Positions 34,611-43,348 of a stretch of 64,000 bases of DNA are shown here, one piece after another. The stretch comes from Lysobacter concretionis Ko07 = DSM 16239. Its GTDB lineage: Bacteria; Pseudomonadota; Gammaproteobacteria; Xanthomonadales; Xanthomonadaceae. The notes beneath the pieces were generated by a model. It did not search any database. It was not told where the DNA came from and was given only the letters and a program-made list of their open reading frames with translations. A program made the position numbers and the translations under genes. Positions within the stretch are counted from its first letter, which is position 1; each line of letters opens with the position of its first letter. Location: contig NZ_AVPS01000004.1 of NCBI RefSeq assembly GCF_000768345.1, positions 372,001 through 436,000 of the forward strand. The letters are read 5' to 3'.

Positions 34611-36026
34611 GTGGCTTTGTTACGCTGGCCACCCGATTCCCGCCTTGTCGAAGTGTCGCCTCCGTTGGCCAGATCCCGCACCCCGAATATCACCGTTTCC
34701 GGCCGCTCGGCCGACCTGCTCAGCGTTGAAAACAGCGCGCTGCGTCCACTGGCCGAAAGGATGCGGCCGGCCGCCCTGGACGGGATGGTCGGCCAACGCC
34801 GCCTGCTGGCGCCCGGATCGGCCCTGCGTCGCGCAGTCGAATCCGGCCGCGCCCATTCGATGATCCTGTGGGGGCCCCCGGGCTGCGGCAAGACCACGTT
34901 CGCGCTGCTGCTCGCGCAGTACACCGACGCCGAATTCCGCGCGATATCGGCCGTGCTGTCCGGCTTGCCCGAAGTGCGGCAGGTCCTGGCCGAGGCAGCG
35001 CAGCGGTTTGCCGAAGGCCGCCGCACGGTGTTGTTCGTCGACGAGGTGCACCGGTTCAACAAGACCCAGCAGGACGCCTTCCTGCCGCATATCGAACGCG
35101 GCACGATCCTGTTCGTCGGCGCCACCACCGAAAACCCGTCCTTCGAACTCAACTCCGCCTTGCTGTCGCGCTGCCGCGTGCACGTGATGGACGCGGTTTC
35201 CGCCGAGGACATCGCCATCGCCTTGCAGCGGGCGCTCGATGACGAGGACAACGGACTGGGCGGGCAGGGGCTGAAGGTGTCCGACGAGGCGCTGATGCAG
35301 ATCGCCGGTGCCGCCGATGGAGACGTCCGCCGCGGTCTGACCCTGCTGGAGATCGCCGCCGAACTGGCGCTGGGCGAGCAGGGCGAGATCACCCAGGCCA
35401 CGCTCGCCCAGGTGCTGGCCGACCGCACCCGCCGCTTCGACAAGGGTGGCGAGCAGTTCTACGACCAGATCTCCGCTTTGCACAAATCCGTGCGCAGCTC
35501 GAACCCGGATGCCGCGCTGTACTGGTTTGCCCGGATGATCGACGGTGGCTGCGATCCCGCCTACCTGGCCCGTCGGCTGACCCGCATGGCAACCGAGGAC
35601 ATCGGCCTGGCCGACCCGCGTGCGCAGCAGATGGCGATCGACGCGTGGGATACCTACGACCGCCTCGGCAGCCCCGAAGGCGACCTCGCGCTGGCGCAAC
35701 TGGTGATCTATCTTGCCAGCACCGCCAAGTCCAACGCCGTCTATGCCGCCTTCAACACGGCCAAGAAGGACGTGCGCCAGTACGGCACCCAGGACGTTCC
35801 GCTGCACCTGCGCAATGCACCCACCAAGCTGATGAAGGAACTGGGCTACGCCAGGGGCTATCAGTACGACCACGATGCGGAAGGCGGCATCGCGCTGGAC
35901 CAGACCGGCTTCCCCGATGCCATGGGCGAGCGGGTCTACTACCAGCCGGTGGAGCGGGGCATGGAAATCAAGCTCAGGGAAAAGCTCGACCGGTTACGCG
36001 CTGCACGCAATGCGGCGCGCAAATAA
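34611..36026 (+). CDS. rarA: Replication-associated recombination ATPase RarA (MgsA)
   Basis: AAA+ clamp-loader-like ATPase acting at stalled forks. About 471 residues with a GTG start at 34611, which has a weak GTAGG upstream; GTG 34653 would also give a plausible N-terminus and fits better the family start about 15-20 residues before PLAERMRP. Walker A WGPPGCGKTTFA, Walker B FVDEVHRFNKTQQD, sensor 1 FVGATTENPSFELN and the C-terminal tetramerisation region (QYGTQDVPLHLRNAPTKLMK, shortened) are all present. serS and crcB, which usually follow, are not here; the accessory Fap-like operon starts instead. Confidence 0.94.
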   Translation: MALLRWPPDSRLVEVSPPLARSRTPNITVSGRSADLLSVENSALRPLAERMRPAALDGMVGQRRLLAPGSALRRAVESGRAHSMILWGPPGCGKTTFALLLAQYTDAEFRAISAVLSGLPEVRQVLAEAAQRFAEGRRTVLFVDEVHRFNKTQQDAFLPHIERGTILFVGATTENPSFELNSALLSRCRVHVMDAVSAEDIAIALQRALDDEDNGLGGQGLKVSDEALMQIAGAADGDVRRGLTLLEIAAELALGEQGEITQATLAQVLADRTRRFDKGGEQFYDQISALHKSVRSSNPDAALYWFARMIDGGCDPAYLARRLTRMATEDIGLADPRAQQMAIDAWDTYDRLGSPEGDLALAQLVIYLASTAKSNAVYAAFNTAKKDVRQYGTQDVPLHLRNAPTKLMKELGYARGYQYDHDAEGGIALDQTGFPDAMGERVYYQPVERGMEIKLREKLDRLRAARNAARK

Positions 36027-36404
36027 ACGCGTGCGGTCCGGTCTCCGGAAGTCTGGAACGCCAAAGGTGTAACAAGCGCGACACAAAGGGTGTAACGGCA
36101 TTGATACACCTGCGTTTGACGAACCGGTCGGTTTCCGGTCCGGTCTACCGGCCTTTACCGGCGGCGTATCGTCAATCCGTGCGGTTTTCCCCACCGGCGT
36201 GTATCACGAATGAAACACTTTCCGGGCGATTTGCCATCGGGAGGAAACAGACGCTCCGGCCGCAGCCGGCTCCAGGCAAGGCTGCGGCAGGCGCCCGGCG
36301 GCCTGGCGGGGTTTTGGCACGGCTGATGCGTTGATCTATGGGTGCCATGACCGGCTCCTCCCCCTCCTTTTTGCCGGCCGGCACACTTTTTAAGGAGAAC
36401 GACC
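36027..36404 (+). other. 378-base gap before the Fap-like operon
   Basis: No coding frame is supported. It contains two near-identical decamers (AAGGTGTAAC at 36064-36073 and AGGGTGTAAC about 22 bases later), which could be an operator pair, and the sigma-54 promoter match reported separately. A purine-rich AAGGAGAA ribosome site sits just before the ATG at 36405. Confidence 0.5.
36315..36329 (+). promoter_or_regulatory. Putative sigma-54 (RpoN) promoter of the Fap-like operon
   Basis: TGGCACGGCTGATGC fits the -24/-12 consensus TGGCACG-N4-TTGC at every invariant base: GG and GC are exactly 10 bases apart, with one mismatch (A for the first T of TTGC). Start of transcription would be near 36341, about 65 bases before the first ATG. 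Activator sites cannot be identified by eye. Confidence 0.6.
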
Positions 36405-37472
36405 ATGCGCATTCGCAAAACCATCGTGGCATCGGCAGTGCTCATCGCACTTGGATTTACCGGCCAGGCATGGGCCCAGTCCGCGGACGAAGCCGGCCCT
36501 GGTGACAACAGCCAGACCATAGAAGACAACGACACCACGGATGTCGCCCTTGACGTTGCGGTGGATGTCGACGCCAGCGAGGACTTCAGCGGTGACAACC
36601 GCGACAACCGCGGCCAGGCAGACGCTTCGGGGCAGGGCAGCGCGGCTGCCAACAACAACAGCACCGCCACGGCGAACTGGGCGAGCTCATTCAACACCAA
36701 CAAGGCCATCGCAAAAACTGAACTGAATGGCTATGTCAGCGGTGTCAGCGTCTATGACATCGGCAACGTGGCCCGCAATACCGGCAATGCCAATGGCGGC
36801 GACGGTGGCAATGGCGGTGACGGCACCGGCGGTGAAGGCAGCGGTGGCGACGGGCTTGCCGGCAGCGGCGGCGACAGCGGCAGCGCGATCGCGGCCAGCG
36901 TGCGTCTTGGCTCCGCATCCAGCGACAGCGGCGATGCCGGTTCCTCGTCCGACTCCGATGCCGACTCGGCGGCGGGCGCCATTGCCTACGCCGATACCTA
37001 TGCCGATGCGTATCCCAGCGCGACGGCGGATGCGCGTGAGCGCCGCGCGGGCGATTCGACCGCCGACGCAACGGCGGATGCGACGGCCGATGCCACTTCC
37101 GACACGGCCGCGACGTCGACGTCGGGTGATGCGACATCTGATGCAACGGCCAGTGCCGATTCCGGCAGTGCCGACAGCGCCGATTCCGGCTTTAGCGGCG
37201 ACGCCACGGCCAGCACCGGACGCGGCGGCGATGGCGGGCAGGGCATCGGTGGCAGCGGCACCGGCGGTGATGGCATCGGTGGCAACGGCGGGCGCGGCGG
37301 CGATGGCGGCTCGACCTCGGCCGATGCCGGCAGCTTCGACATGTCCAATTACATGAATGGCTCGGCCAATGCGGCCGCCGGGATCATGGTCGTTGCCCAG
37401 AACAGCGGTGCAGCGTCGTTGATCCAGCAGGGCGTGACCGTCCAGGCCAACCTGTCGGTCGGCGGCCAATAA
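36405..37472 (+). CDS. Secreted low-complexity Gly/Ala/Asp/Ser-rich protein, putative functional-amyloid subunit (FapC-like role)
   Basis: 355 residues with a Sec signal peptide cleaved after AWA. The mature protein is acidic and nearly free of bulky residues: glycine-rich arrays (GGDGGNGGDGTGGEGSGG, residues about 128-155, and a second at about 270-305) flank Ala/Asp/Ser/Thr repeats of the type DATADATSD (about 205-265). The final 40 residues differ, with NAAAG, then VVAQNSGAASLIQQGVTVQA. A similar QN(S/T)-centred segment ends the two other small secreted proteins of this operon. Not recognisable as classical FapC, lacking its C-terminal CxxC, but position at the head of a C39-peptidase plus FapF-like operon suggests the fibril subunit. 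The repeat region could instead be a matrix or ice/ion-binding protein. Confidence 0.55.
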   Translation: MRIRKTIVASAVLIALGFTGQAWAQSADEAGPGDNSQTIEDNDTTDVALDVAVDVDASEDFSGDNRDNRGQADASGQGSAAANNNSTATANWASSFNTNKAIAKTELNGYVSGVSVYDIGNVARNTGNANGGDGGNGGDGTGGEGSGGDGLAGSGGDSGSAIAASVRLGSASSDSGDAGSSSDSDADSAAGAIAYADTYADAYPSATADARERRAGDSTADATADATADATSDTAATSTSGDATSDATASADSGSADSADSGFSGDATASTGRGGDGGQGIGGSGTGGDGIGGNGGRGGDGGSTSADAGSFDMSNYMNGSANAAAGIMVVAQNSGAASLIQQGVTVQANLSVGGQ

Positions 37473-37618
37473 GCGTTCCCGCGTGCGTCGCGGCCCGGTG
37501 CCGCGACGAGTGATGCGGGTCGGCCAGCGCTGCCCGTGACGGGCAGTCCGGAGGACGGCAGTGGCGACACTGCCGTCGATGTGCCGGCCGGAACGCAAGC
37601 TATCCAAGGAGATCGATC

Positions 37619-38116
37619 ATGCGCCGATACTGCGCTGTCCGCCGCCCCCGCGTGGGTGGCCTGTTGATGTTGTGCCCACGGGTTTTGGGCCCCCTGGTTT
37701 TGGGCCTGGCGTGCTGCTTCGGAACGGTAATCGCCGGCGAGCCGGGACTGACCGGTGAGCCTGATGTTTCCGTTCTGCCCCTCCACTTGTCGGACGGCGT
37801 CACTGCGCCGACGATGGCGGCCAACGCCGGCGAGCTGCCGATGCCGATTCATCAAAACGTCGACGGTTTTGGCGTTGCGGTCGGACCCACCGATCTGGAC
37901 AAGCTGCGTGGCGGCGATGCCCAGAACGACATCCGCAACAACGGCACGGTGACCGGCAACCACGCCGACAATGTCACCAGCGGTACCAACACCCTGACCG
38001 GCAATGCGTTCGCGGATGCGACTGGCATCAATACCGTGATCCAGAACAGCGGCTCCAACGTGCTGGTGCAGAACGCGATGATCGTCAATGTGCAGTTCGC
38101 AGATCCGGGGCTGTGA
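37619..38116 (+). CDS. Small secreted Fap-like protein with LDKLRGG motif
   Basis: 165 residues. N-terminal basic plus hydrophobic stretch (about residues 1-40, GLLMLCPRVLGPLVLGLACC) is signal-peptide-like, though unusually long. Residues 93-99 read LDKLRGG, a double-glycine-type motif of the kind cut by C39 peptidases. After it comes an Asn/Thr/Gly-rich segment (NDIRNNGTVTGNHADNVTSG) and the shared end motif VIQNSGSNVLVQNAMIVNVQ. AAGGAG precedes the ATG by 8 bases. The stop overlaps the GTG of the C39 peptidase gene (GTGA). The position corresponds to minor-subunit genes (FapA/FapB) in Pseudomonas fap operons; the role is inferred. Confidence 0.6.
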   Translation: MRRYCAVRRPRVGGLLMLCPRVLGPLVLGLACCFGTVIAGEPGLTGEPDVSVLPLHLSDGVTAPTMAANAGELPMPIHQNVDGFGVAVGPTDLDKLRGGDAQNDIRNNGTVTGNHADNVTSGTNTLTGNAFADATGINTVIQNSGSNVLVQNAMIVNVQFADPGL

Positions 38117-38811
38117 AACGCGTGGCGAACTGGCTTGCACTGTTGCTGGGCGCAGCCACGCTCATGGTGCCTTGGGAGGCCCCTGCCTCATCCGTGGAAA
38201 TGCGTACACCGCATGGGGGCAGCTACACGCTGAAGCTGACCAGCCTGAAGGAAGCACGGTTCAAGACCACGGTGGCCCAGCGGTACGACTTCAGTTGCGG
38301 ATCGGCAGCCACCGCGACCTTGCTGACTTACCAGTACGGCCACCCGGTCAGCGAGGAGCAGGTGTTCCTGCAGATGTACCGGCACGGCAACCAGCCCAAG
38401 ATCCGTACGGAGGGGTTCTCGCTGCTCGACATGCGTCGTTACCTTGCGTCGGAAGGATTCATCGCCGACGGATTCGAGTTGCCTGTGGAAAAACTGCTGG
38501 AGGAGGGGCTGCCAGCCATCGTGCTGCTCAACGACCGTGGCTATCGGCACTTTGTCGTGATCAAGGGCTTGCGTGACGGGCGGGTGTTGCTGGGCGATCC
38601 GGCACGCGGCACGCGGGCGATGTCGGTCCGCCGTTTCCGGGCGCTGTGGGACAACGGCGTGTTGTTCGTGATCCACAACCGGCGTGAAGTCGCCCGGTTC
38701 AATCAGACACGCGACTGGCGCACCGCGCCACCAGCACCATTGCAGGCGGGAATCGGCCGCCAGGGGCTGTACGACATCGTGATGCCGAAGTTCGGGCCAG
38801 GAGATATTTGA
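38113..38811 (+). CDS. C39-family cysteine peptidase, FapD-like
   Basis: 232 residues with a GTG start and a signal peptide, so periplasmic rather than fused to an ABC transporter. Papain-like catalytic residues are clear: oxyanion Q56 and nucleophile C62 (VAQRYDFSCGSAATATLL), H146 (YRHFVVIKG) and D162 (LLGDPARG). Stand-alone C39 proteases with this layout are FapD in functional-amyloid operons, where they are required for fibril export. The neighbouring genes on both sides carry LD-x-(L/M)-RGG motifs that are plausible substrates. Translationally coupled upstream (GTGA) and downstream (TGATG). Confidence 0.82.
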   Translation: MKRVANWLALLLGAATLMVPWEAPASSVEMRTPHGGSYTLKLTSLKEARFKTTVAQRYDFSCGSAATATLLTYQYGHPVSEEQVFLQMYRHGNQPKIRTEGFSLLDMRRYLASEGFIADGFELPVEKLLEEGLPAIVLLNDRGYRHFVVIKGLRDGRVLLGDPARGTRAMSVRRFRALWDNGVLFVIHNRREVARFNQTRDWRTAPPAPLQAGIGRQGLYDIVMPKFGPGDI

Positions 38812-39323
38812 TGAGAACGGATCGCTGCAGCCTGCTTCTGGCCTGCCTGCTGGGTGGTGCGGCATGGCCGTGCATCGCAGGGGGGCCGGTGGATGCGGTA
38901 AGCCGCCATCTGGGACCGGAGTGGGTTGCGGTCCCGGCCGGGCAGCTGGATGTCATGCGCGGCGGTTTCGAGCTGCCTTCGGGTCTGGTTGCCTCGTTCG
39001 GCATCGAGCGGCTGGTCTATGTCAACGGAGCCCTGGTGGCCACGGCGAGCGTGCATATACCCGATATCGGCCGCATGACGCCGGAGCAGGCGCAGGGGCT
39101 GGCGGAAGTGAAGCAGGGCATGCACGTCCAGGTTGGAGGCGGAAATACGTTCAACCCAACAGGTGCGATCAACGGGCTTGTGATCCAGAACACCCTCGAT
39201 GGCCAGGACATCCGCTCGCTGACCACGCTCGACGTGGAAGTCGGGACGTTGGGGATGTTCCAGGAGTTGAATGCCAATGCCGCATTGCAAAGCGCGTTGC
39301 AGGGTGCGGCAGGGTCCCCGTGA
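38811..39323 (+). CDS. Small secreted Fap-like protein with LDVMRGG motif (FapE-like position)
   Basis: 170 residues with a short signal peptide (about 1-23). Residues 46-52 read LDVMRGG, matching the LDKLRGG of the gene before the peptidase, followed by FELPSGLVASFGIERLVYVNG. Late in the protein GLVIQNTLDGQDIRSLTTLDV resembles the C-terminal motif shared by the other two secreted proteins. The length and location between the C39 peptidase and the outer-membrane protein match FapE. ATG overlaps the previous stop by one base (TGATG). Confidence 0.6.
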   Translation: MRTDRCSLLLACLLGGAAWPCIAGGPVDAVSRHLGPEWVAVPAGQLDVMRGGFELPSGLVASFGIERLVYVNGALVATASVHIPDIGRMTPEQAQGLAEVKQGMHVQVGGGNTFNPTGAINGLVIQNTLDGQDIRSLTTLDVEVGTLGMFQELNANAALQSALQGAAGSP

Positions 39324-39381
39324 TCGCTTCGTGATTCCATTGTGGGGCGGCGTCTTCGCCCAACCAGGACAGATCAGTCTG

Positions 39382-40782
39382 ATGAAGAAACGGACGATGG
39401 GTTTCACGGTGTGCTCGGTGGCGATGGCCAGTTGTCTGTCGCTCGCCATCGCCGGGCGGGTGCAGGCACAGAGTGTCGTGGGCGGTTCCGAGGCTGTACC
39501 CGATCACGGTGCCCGGCTCGACTCGCTGCAACGACAGCTCGACCAGCAATCGGAACGCCTGGACACGCTGCGCAGCCAGATGGTCGAGCAGGAGAGCAGC
39601 GTTGCGATGCTGCAACGTGCGCTGGACGAGGAGCGGTTGGCGACGGCACGCGGACGTGGAACTGCGGCTGCGCCATGGATTCAGGGTCGAAGCGATCCGG
39701 TTCCGGCGCCGCCCGCCACTGCATCGGCTGTCGCCCGGACCCCGCCGGCCGACCCGCGGAGCAAGCCGCAACCGGTCGGTCGCGCGCCCGAACAGAGCCT
39801 GCGGCCCCCCGAAGTCGCGCAGATCTTCGACCAGCCTGGCGTCCTGACGCCGAAGGGCAGCTTCGTGCTCGAACCGGCCCTGCAATTCGGCTATTCCTCG
39901 AGCAATCGCGTCGCGCTGGTCGGCTACACCATCATCCCGGCCATCCTGATCGGCCTGATTGACGTGCGTCAGGTCAAGACCACCACCGGCACAGTGGCAT
40001 TGACCGGTCGTTACGGCCTGACCAATCGGCTGGAGGTCGAGGCCAAGGTGCCCTATGTCTACACCAGCAGCGATACGGTCAGTCGCGAGATCTTCACCGG
40101 CAGCGCGGTGGACAACGTGTTCAACGCCAGCGGCAACGGTATCGGTGACGTCGAGGCCACAGTGCGCATGCAGCTCAACCGAGGCGGGCCGGACAAGCCT
40201 TTCTATGTCGGCTGGCTGCGCTACAAGAGCAGCACCGGCAAGGACCCGTTCGAGGTCGTCACCGACTGCGTGACCCGCTGCGTCGCCAATGCCACCGGTA
40301 CCGGCCTGCCGCTGGAACTGCCGACCGGCAGCGGCTTCCAGGCGATCCAGCCCGGCGTCACCTGGCTGTACCCGTCCGACCCGGTGGTGTTCTTCGGCAG
40401 CCTGAGCTACCTGCACAACTTCAAGCGCAGCAATGTCGTCCGCACGGTGCTGACTGGGGCGCCGGAAGGATTCCCGCAAACCGTGGGCGAGCCGATCGGC
40501 ACCATCGAGGCGGGCGACATCTGGGGGTTCAACGTCGGCATGGGGCTGGCACTGAACGAGAAGGCCGCGATCAGCATCGGCTACGACACCAGCTTCGTCG
40601 GCAAGACCCAGCAGAACGGCGGAGACGCACCGGGCGCTGTCCGGGTCACCCTCGGGACATTGCTGCTGGGAGCGTCCTACCGCTTCAGCGACGATTACAC
40701 GTTGAACGTCGCCCTCGGCGTTGGCGTGACCCGCGACACGCCCGATGTCACCTTGACGGCGCGTGTGCCCATCACGTTCTAG
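39382..40782 (+). CDS. FapF-like outer-membrane secretion channel
   Basis: 466 residues. Signal peptide to about residue 30, then a strong coiled coil at about 43-87 (LDSLQRQLDQQSERLDTLRS and onward), a Pro/Ala-rich linker, and a beta-barrel from about 150 starting QIFDQPGVLTPKGSFVLEP and ending with an aromatic residue (RVPITF). FapF is a trimeric barrel with exactly this N-terminal trimerising coiled coil and linker, gated by a plug, that exports amyloid subunits. ATG 39382 opens the signal peptide; the frame extends upstream within the previous gene. Last gene of the operon. Confidence 0.8.
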   Translation: MKKRTMGFTVCSVAMASCLSLAIAGRVQAQSVVGGSEAVPDHGARLDSLQRQLDQQSERLDTLRSQMVEQESSVAMLQRALDEERLATARGRGTAAAPWIQGRSDPVPAPPATASAVARTPPADPRSKPQPVGRAPEQSLRPPEVAQIFDQPGVLTPKGSFVLEPALQFGYSSSNRVALVGYTIIPAILIGLIDVRQVKTTTGTVALTGRYGLTNRLEVEAKVPYVYTSSDTVSREIFTGSAVDNVFNASGNGIGDVEATVRMQLNRGGPDKPFYVGWLRYKSSTGKDPFEVVTDCVTRCVANATGTGLPLELPTGSGFQAIQPGVTWLYPSDPVVFFGSLSYLHNFKRSNVVRTVLTGAPEGFPQTVGEPIGTIEAGDIWGFNVGMGLALNEKAAISIGYDTSFVGKTQQNGGDAPGAVRVTLGTLLLGASYRFSDDYTLNVALGVGVTRDTPDVTLTARVPITF

Positions 40783-41083
40783 GAAGGATCCGAACCAGTG
40801 CCCTCGTCCCGGCGGAGACGGGGATCCAGTGACGAGCTGCAGACCTTTCCCGGTGCCGGGTGATTTGGTTTCGGCCGATGCCAACCTTCATTGCGGGGCG
40901 GGGATGGCGCCACGAAGCTGGGATGCGACGGATCGCATCGAAGGCAAGTGGAGAGGCCGCAACATCTTCTCGTTGAGAGGCCGCAACATCTTCTCGCTGG
41001 GTGGTCAGTATTGGCGGGAGGATGCGCTGGCTTGGACGCGCATGCGGTCGGCGGCACGGCGGTCAGCTTGATGGCGGGGCCGG
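40783..41083. other. 301-base gap after the Fap-like operon, with a 24-base tandem duplication
   Basis: Convergent spacer between the FapF-like gene and a small minus-strand gene. At 40951-40972 and again at 40975-40996 the same 22 bases (starting GAGAGGCCGC) occur in tandem, period 24. At 40803-40830 a CGTCCCGGCGGAGACGGGG stem could act as a hairpin. No gene is supported. Confidence 0.55.
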
Positions 41084-41380
<297 letters not shown>

Positions 41381-41404
41381 TCAACTCACAAGGAGAGTGG
41401 AGCG

Positions 41405-41803
41405 ATGCGAACCTGGTTCTTCTGTCTGGCTTTGGCCAGCTTCGGCGCTTCGGCGCAGTCGGTTTACAAGTGCGTCGACAAAGGGGGCGTAACCAGCTTC
41501 CAGTCGGAGCCCTGCAGTCATGCAGCGCAGGTCAAGAAAACCTGGGACGCCACTCCCGAGCCGCTGAACAGCGCCGAGCAGCAGCGAATCCATAGCGCCA
41601 GGAAAAAATCCGCGAGCGATGCGGCATACCTTGCACACCTCGCCCGGGGGAATGCGCCTCGCATGGGTGCGGTGGTCAGGGCTGTGCCCAATCGTTGTGA
41701 GGCGATGAAGCGACAGCGCGACAATGCCTATGAGAAAAACCCCAAACGGAACATGGCGTTCATGCGGTACTGGGGCGACAAAGTGCATGAGGCGTGCAAA
41801 TAG
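41405..41803 (+). CDS. DUF4124-type secreted protein
   Basis: 132 residues. Signal peptide (FFCLALASFGASAQ), then the DUF4124 signature SVYKCVDKGGVTSFQSEPC, followed by a charged C-terminal half with two more cysteines (NRCEAMK and EACK) likely forming disulfides. Function unknown; common in Lysobacteraceae. AAGGAGAG lies before ATG 41405. Confidence 0.8.
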   Translation: MRTWFFCLALASFGASAQSVYKCVDKGGVTSFQSEPCSHAAQVKKTWDATPEPLNSAEQQRIHSARKKSASDAAYLAHLARGNAPRMGAVVRAVPNRCEAMKRQRDNAYEKNPKRNMAFMRYWGDKVHEACK

Positions 41804-41928
41804 GACGGGGGAACAACTCCACCTTTGGATCTGGCGTTGCAGGGCGTCGGTGTTCTTGGCGGTTGTTCGGGGGGATTACCGGGGCTTCCCGACGGATCTG
41901 GTCTTGGAGCGGCGTTATGAGGTAAAGA

Positions 41929-42942
41929 CTAGAACCACTTTTTCCGCTTGCCGATCCACGCCGCCACCATTGTGATGCCCACCATCACGGCGATCGCAGC
42001 CCAGAAGCCGAAACTGGCGGTCTCGAACAGGGAGGCCTTGAAGTTCATGCCCAGAGCGCCCGCGATGACGGTCTGACAGCCGATGATGACCGTGGCAAAG
42101 GTCAGAACGCGCATGACGCTGTTCGTGCGCAAGGCGATTTGATTGCTGAACAGTTCGAAGGTGCCGACCACCAGGCTGCGGGTATTTTCCACCGCGGCCA
42201 TGGCGCGATTGAAGTGCTCGTCCACTCTCCGGAAATGTCCGATCGTCACTTCATCATCCTCAGGATCGAAGTCGGGACGGCTCAAACCGGAGAACACGCC
42301 ACGGTGCGGAGCCAGCATGCGCCGAAGGCACGATGCCCCGCGCCGTAGACGACTCAATTGACGTGTGCTCTCGTTCTGAGACCCGTCCAGGATCGACTCC
42401 TCCAGATGCTCGACTGCCACCTCGAAATCCGAAACCGCGTCGAAGTAGGTGTCCAGATGCCAATCGAGCAATGAGGCGACGAAGCTTGGAGCAGTCAATA
42501 ATCCCAGCTTTGTTTCGCCGTGCTCACGCTTTCGCAGTGATGGAATAAATTCGATCGGCTTGTGGTGCACCGTTATGACCACATTCGGTCCCGCCGCGAT
42601 CGCCAGCATGGTGCCCTCAAACTCCAGGCCACCGCGATGCTCGACCGCGATCGCATGGATGAACATGAATTTCCCGTAGCGCCGCAGTTGGGGGGCCGAT
42701 GCCCGTCCGGCGAGATGGGTGCACCCTGCGCTGGGCACTTGGAGCGCGCGGCAAACGTCAGCAACAAGCTCGGGCGAATCGCGGTCGATATCCACCCAGA
42801 GCAGGTCATCGTCGTGGGTGGGCGGCATGAGTTTGTCCATCGACAACTGCCGGTCGGATCCGTCGGCGCAGTACAAAGTGATATGCGCGCTTCGGTCCGC
42901 TTCTTTCTGTGAACCGTCCTGGTCGCTGCTGTTGCTGATCAT
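41929..42942 (-). CDS. CorA/ZntB-family divalent cation transporter
   Basis: 337 residues. Large cytoplasmic N-domain with a long helix region, then two C-terminal membrane helices. The pore signature is present as LGMNF in VIAGALGMNF, where most CorA proteins have YGMNF, followed by the second helix and a basic tail (GKRKKWF). The Tyr to Leu change and the N-domain resemble ZntB-like members, so Mg2+, Co2+ or Zn2+ are all possible. ATG 42942 has GGAG upstream; longer in-frame starts exist to 43443 but run through the intergenic region. Confidence 0.85.
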   Translation of the reverse strand: MISNSSDQDGSQKEADRSAHITLYCADGSDRQLSMDKLMPPTHDDDLLWVDIDRDSPELVADVCRALQVPSAGCTHLAGRASAPQLRRYGKFMFIHAIAVEHRGGLEFEGTMLAIAAGPNVVITVHHKPIEFIPSLRKREHGETKLGLLTAPSFVASLLDWHLDTYFDAVSDFEVAVEHLEESILDGSQNESTRQLSRLRRGASCLRRMLAPHRGVFSGLSRPDFDPEDDEVTIGHFRRVDEHFNRAMAAVENTRSLVVGTFELFSNQIALRTNSVMRVLTFATVIIGCQTVIAGALGMNFKASLFETASFGFWAAIAVMVGITMVAAWIGKRKKWF

Positions 42943-43348
42943 GCAGAGTCTCCGGTGTTTCACATCTGCAAGCACTCCCGGCGGACATATCTTAAACATC
43001 GCCCACCAGTTTCGTGTGATGCCGAAACGCCCATTCCGAGGTAAAGATCCGCAGATTCCGGGCGGCCGGAGTTCGGCCTTTCCCGGAGGCCAGTAACCGG
43101 ATGGTGCACACCCGAGATGTCCGCTTTCGCGGCGCTTGCTGCAACGGGTGATGGCCGGCGGCGTGCGCAGCGAGCGCGCGAGCGGTGCGGGAAACGCCAG
43201 GACGCTGAATGGTTCATCCGCCTGGCATGTATCGAAGCCTACGTGCACCACACATTCGCGCATGCGTACTGCCGGCGGAAATGGATTCACCTTCCCTGCA
43301 CCGCAGGCGGGAGACGGTTGTCTCTCGACCGCACGCAAGGTGAAGCAG
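42943..43348. other. 406-base divergent intergenic region (CorA-like / hemerythrin)
   Basis: Promoters for both divergent genes must lie here. I see no repeats or RNA gene. The stretch has open frames in several phases, but none has a credible start or recognisable product. Confidence 0.4.

Noticed and set aside
36752-37607. Several overlapping frames on both strands over the repetitive Fap-like gene
   Set aside because: Low-complexity DNA yields frames in all phases; only the frame with a signal peptide and ribosome site is accepted.
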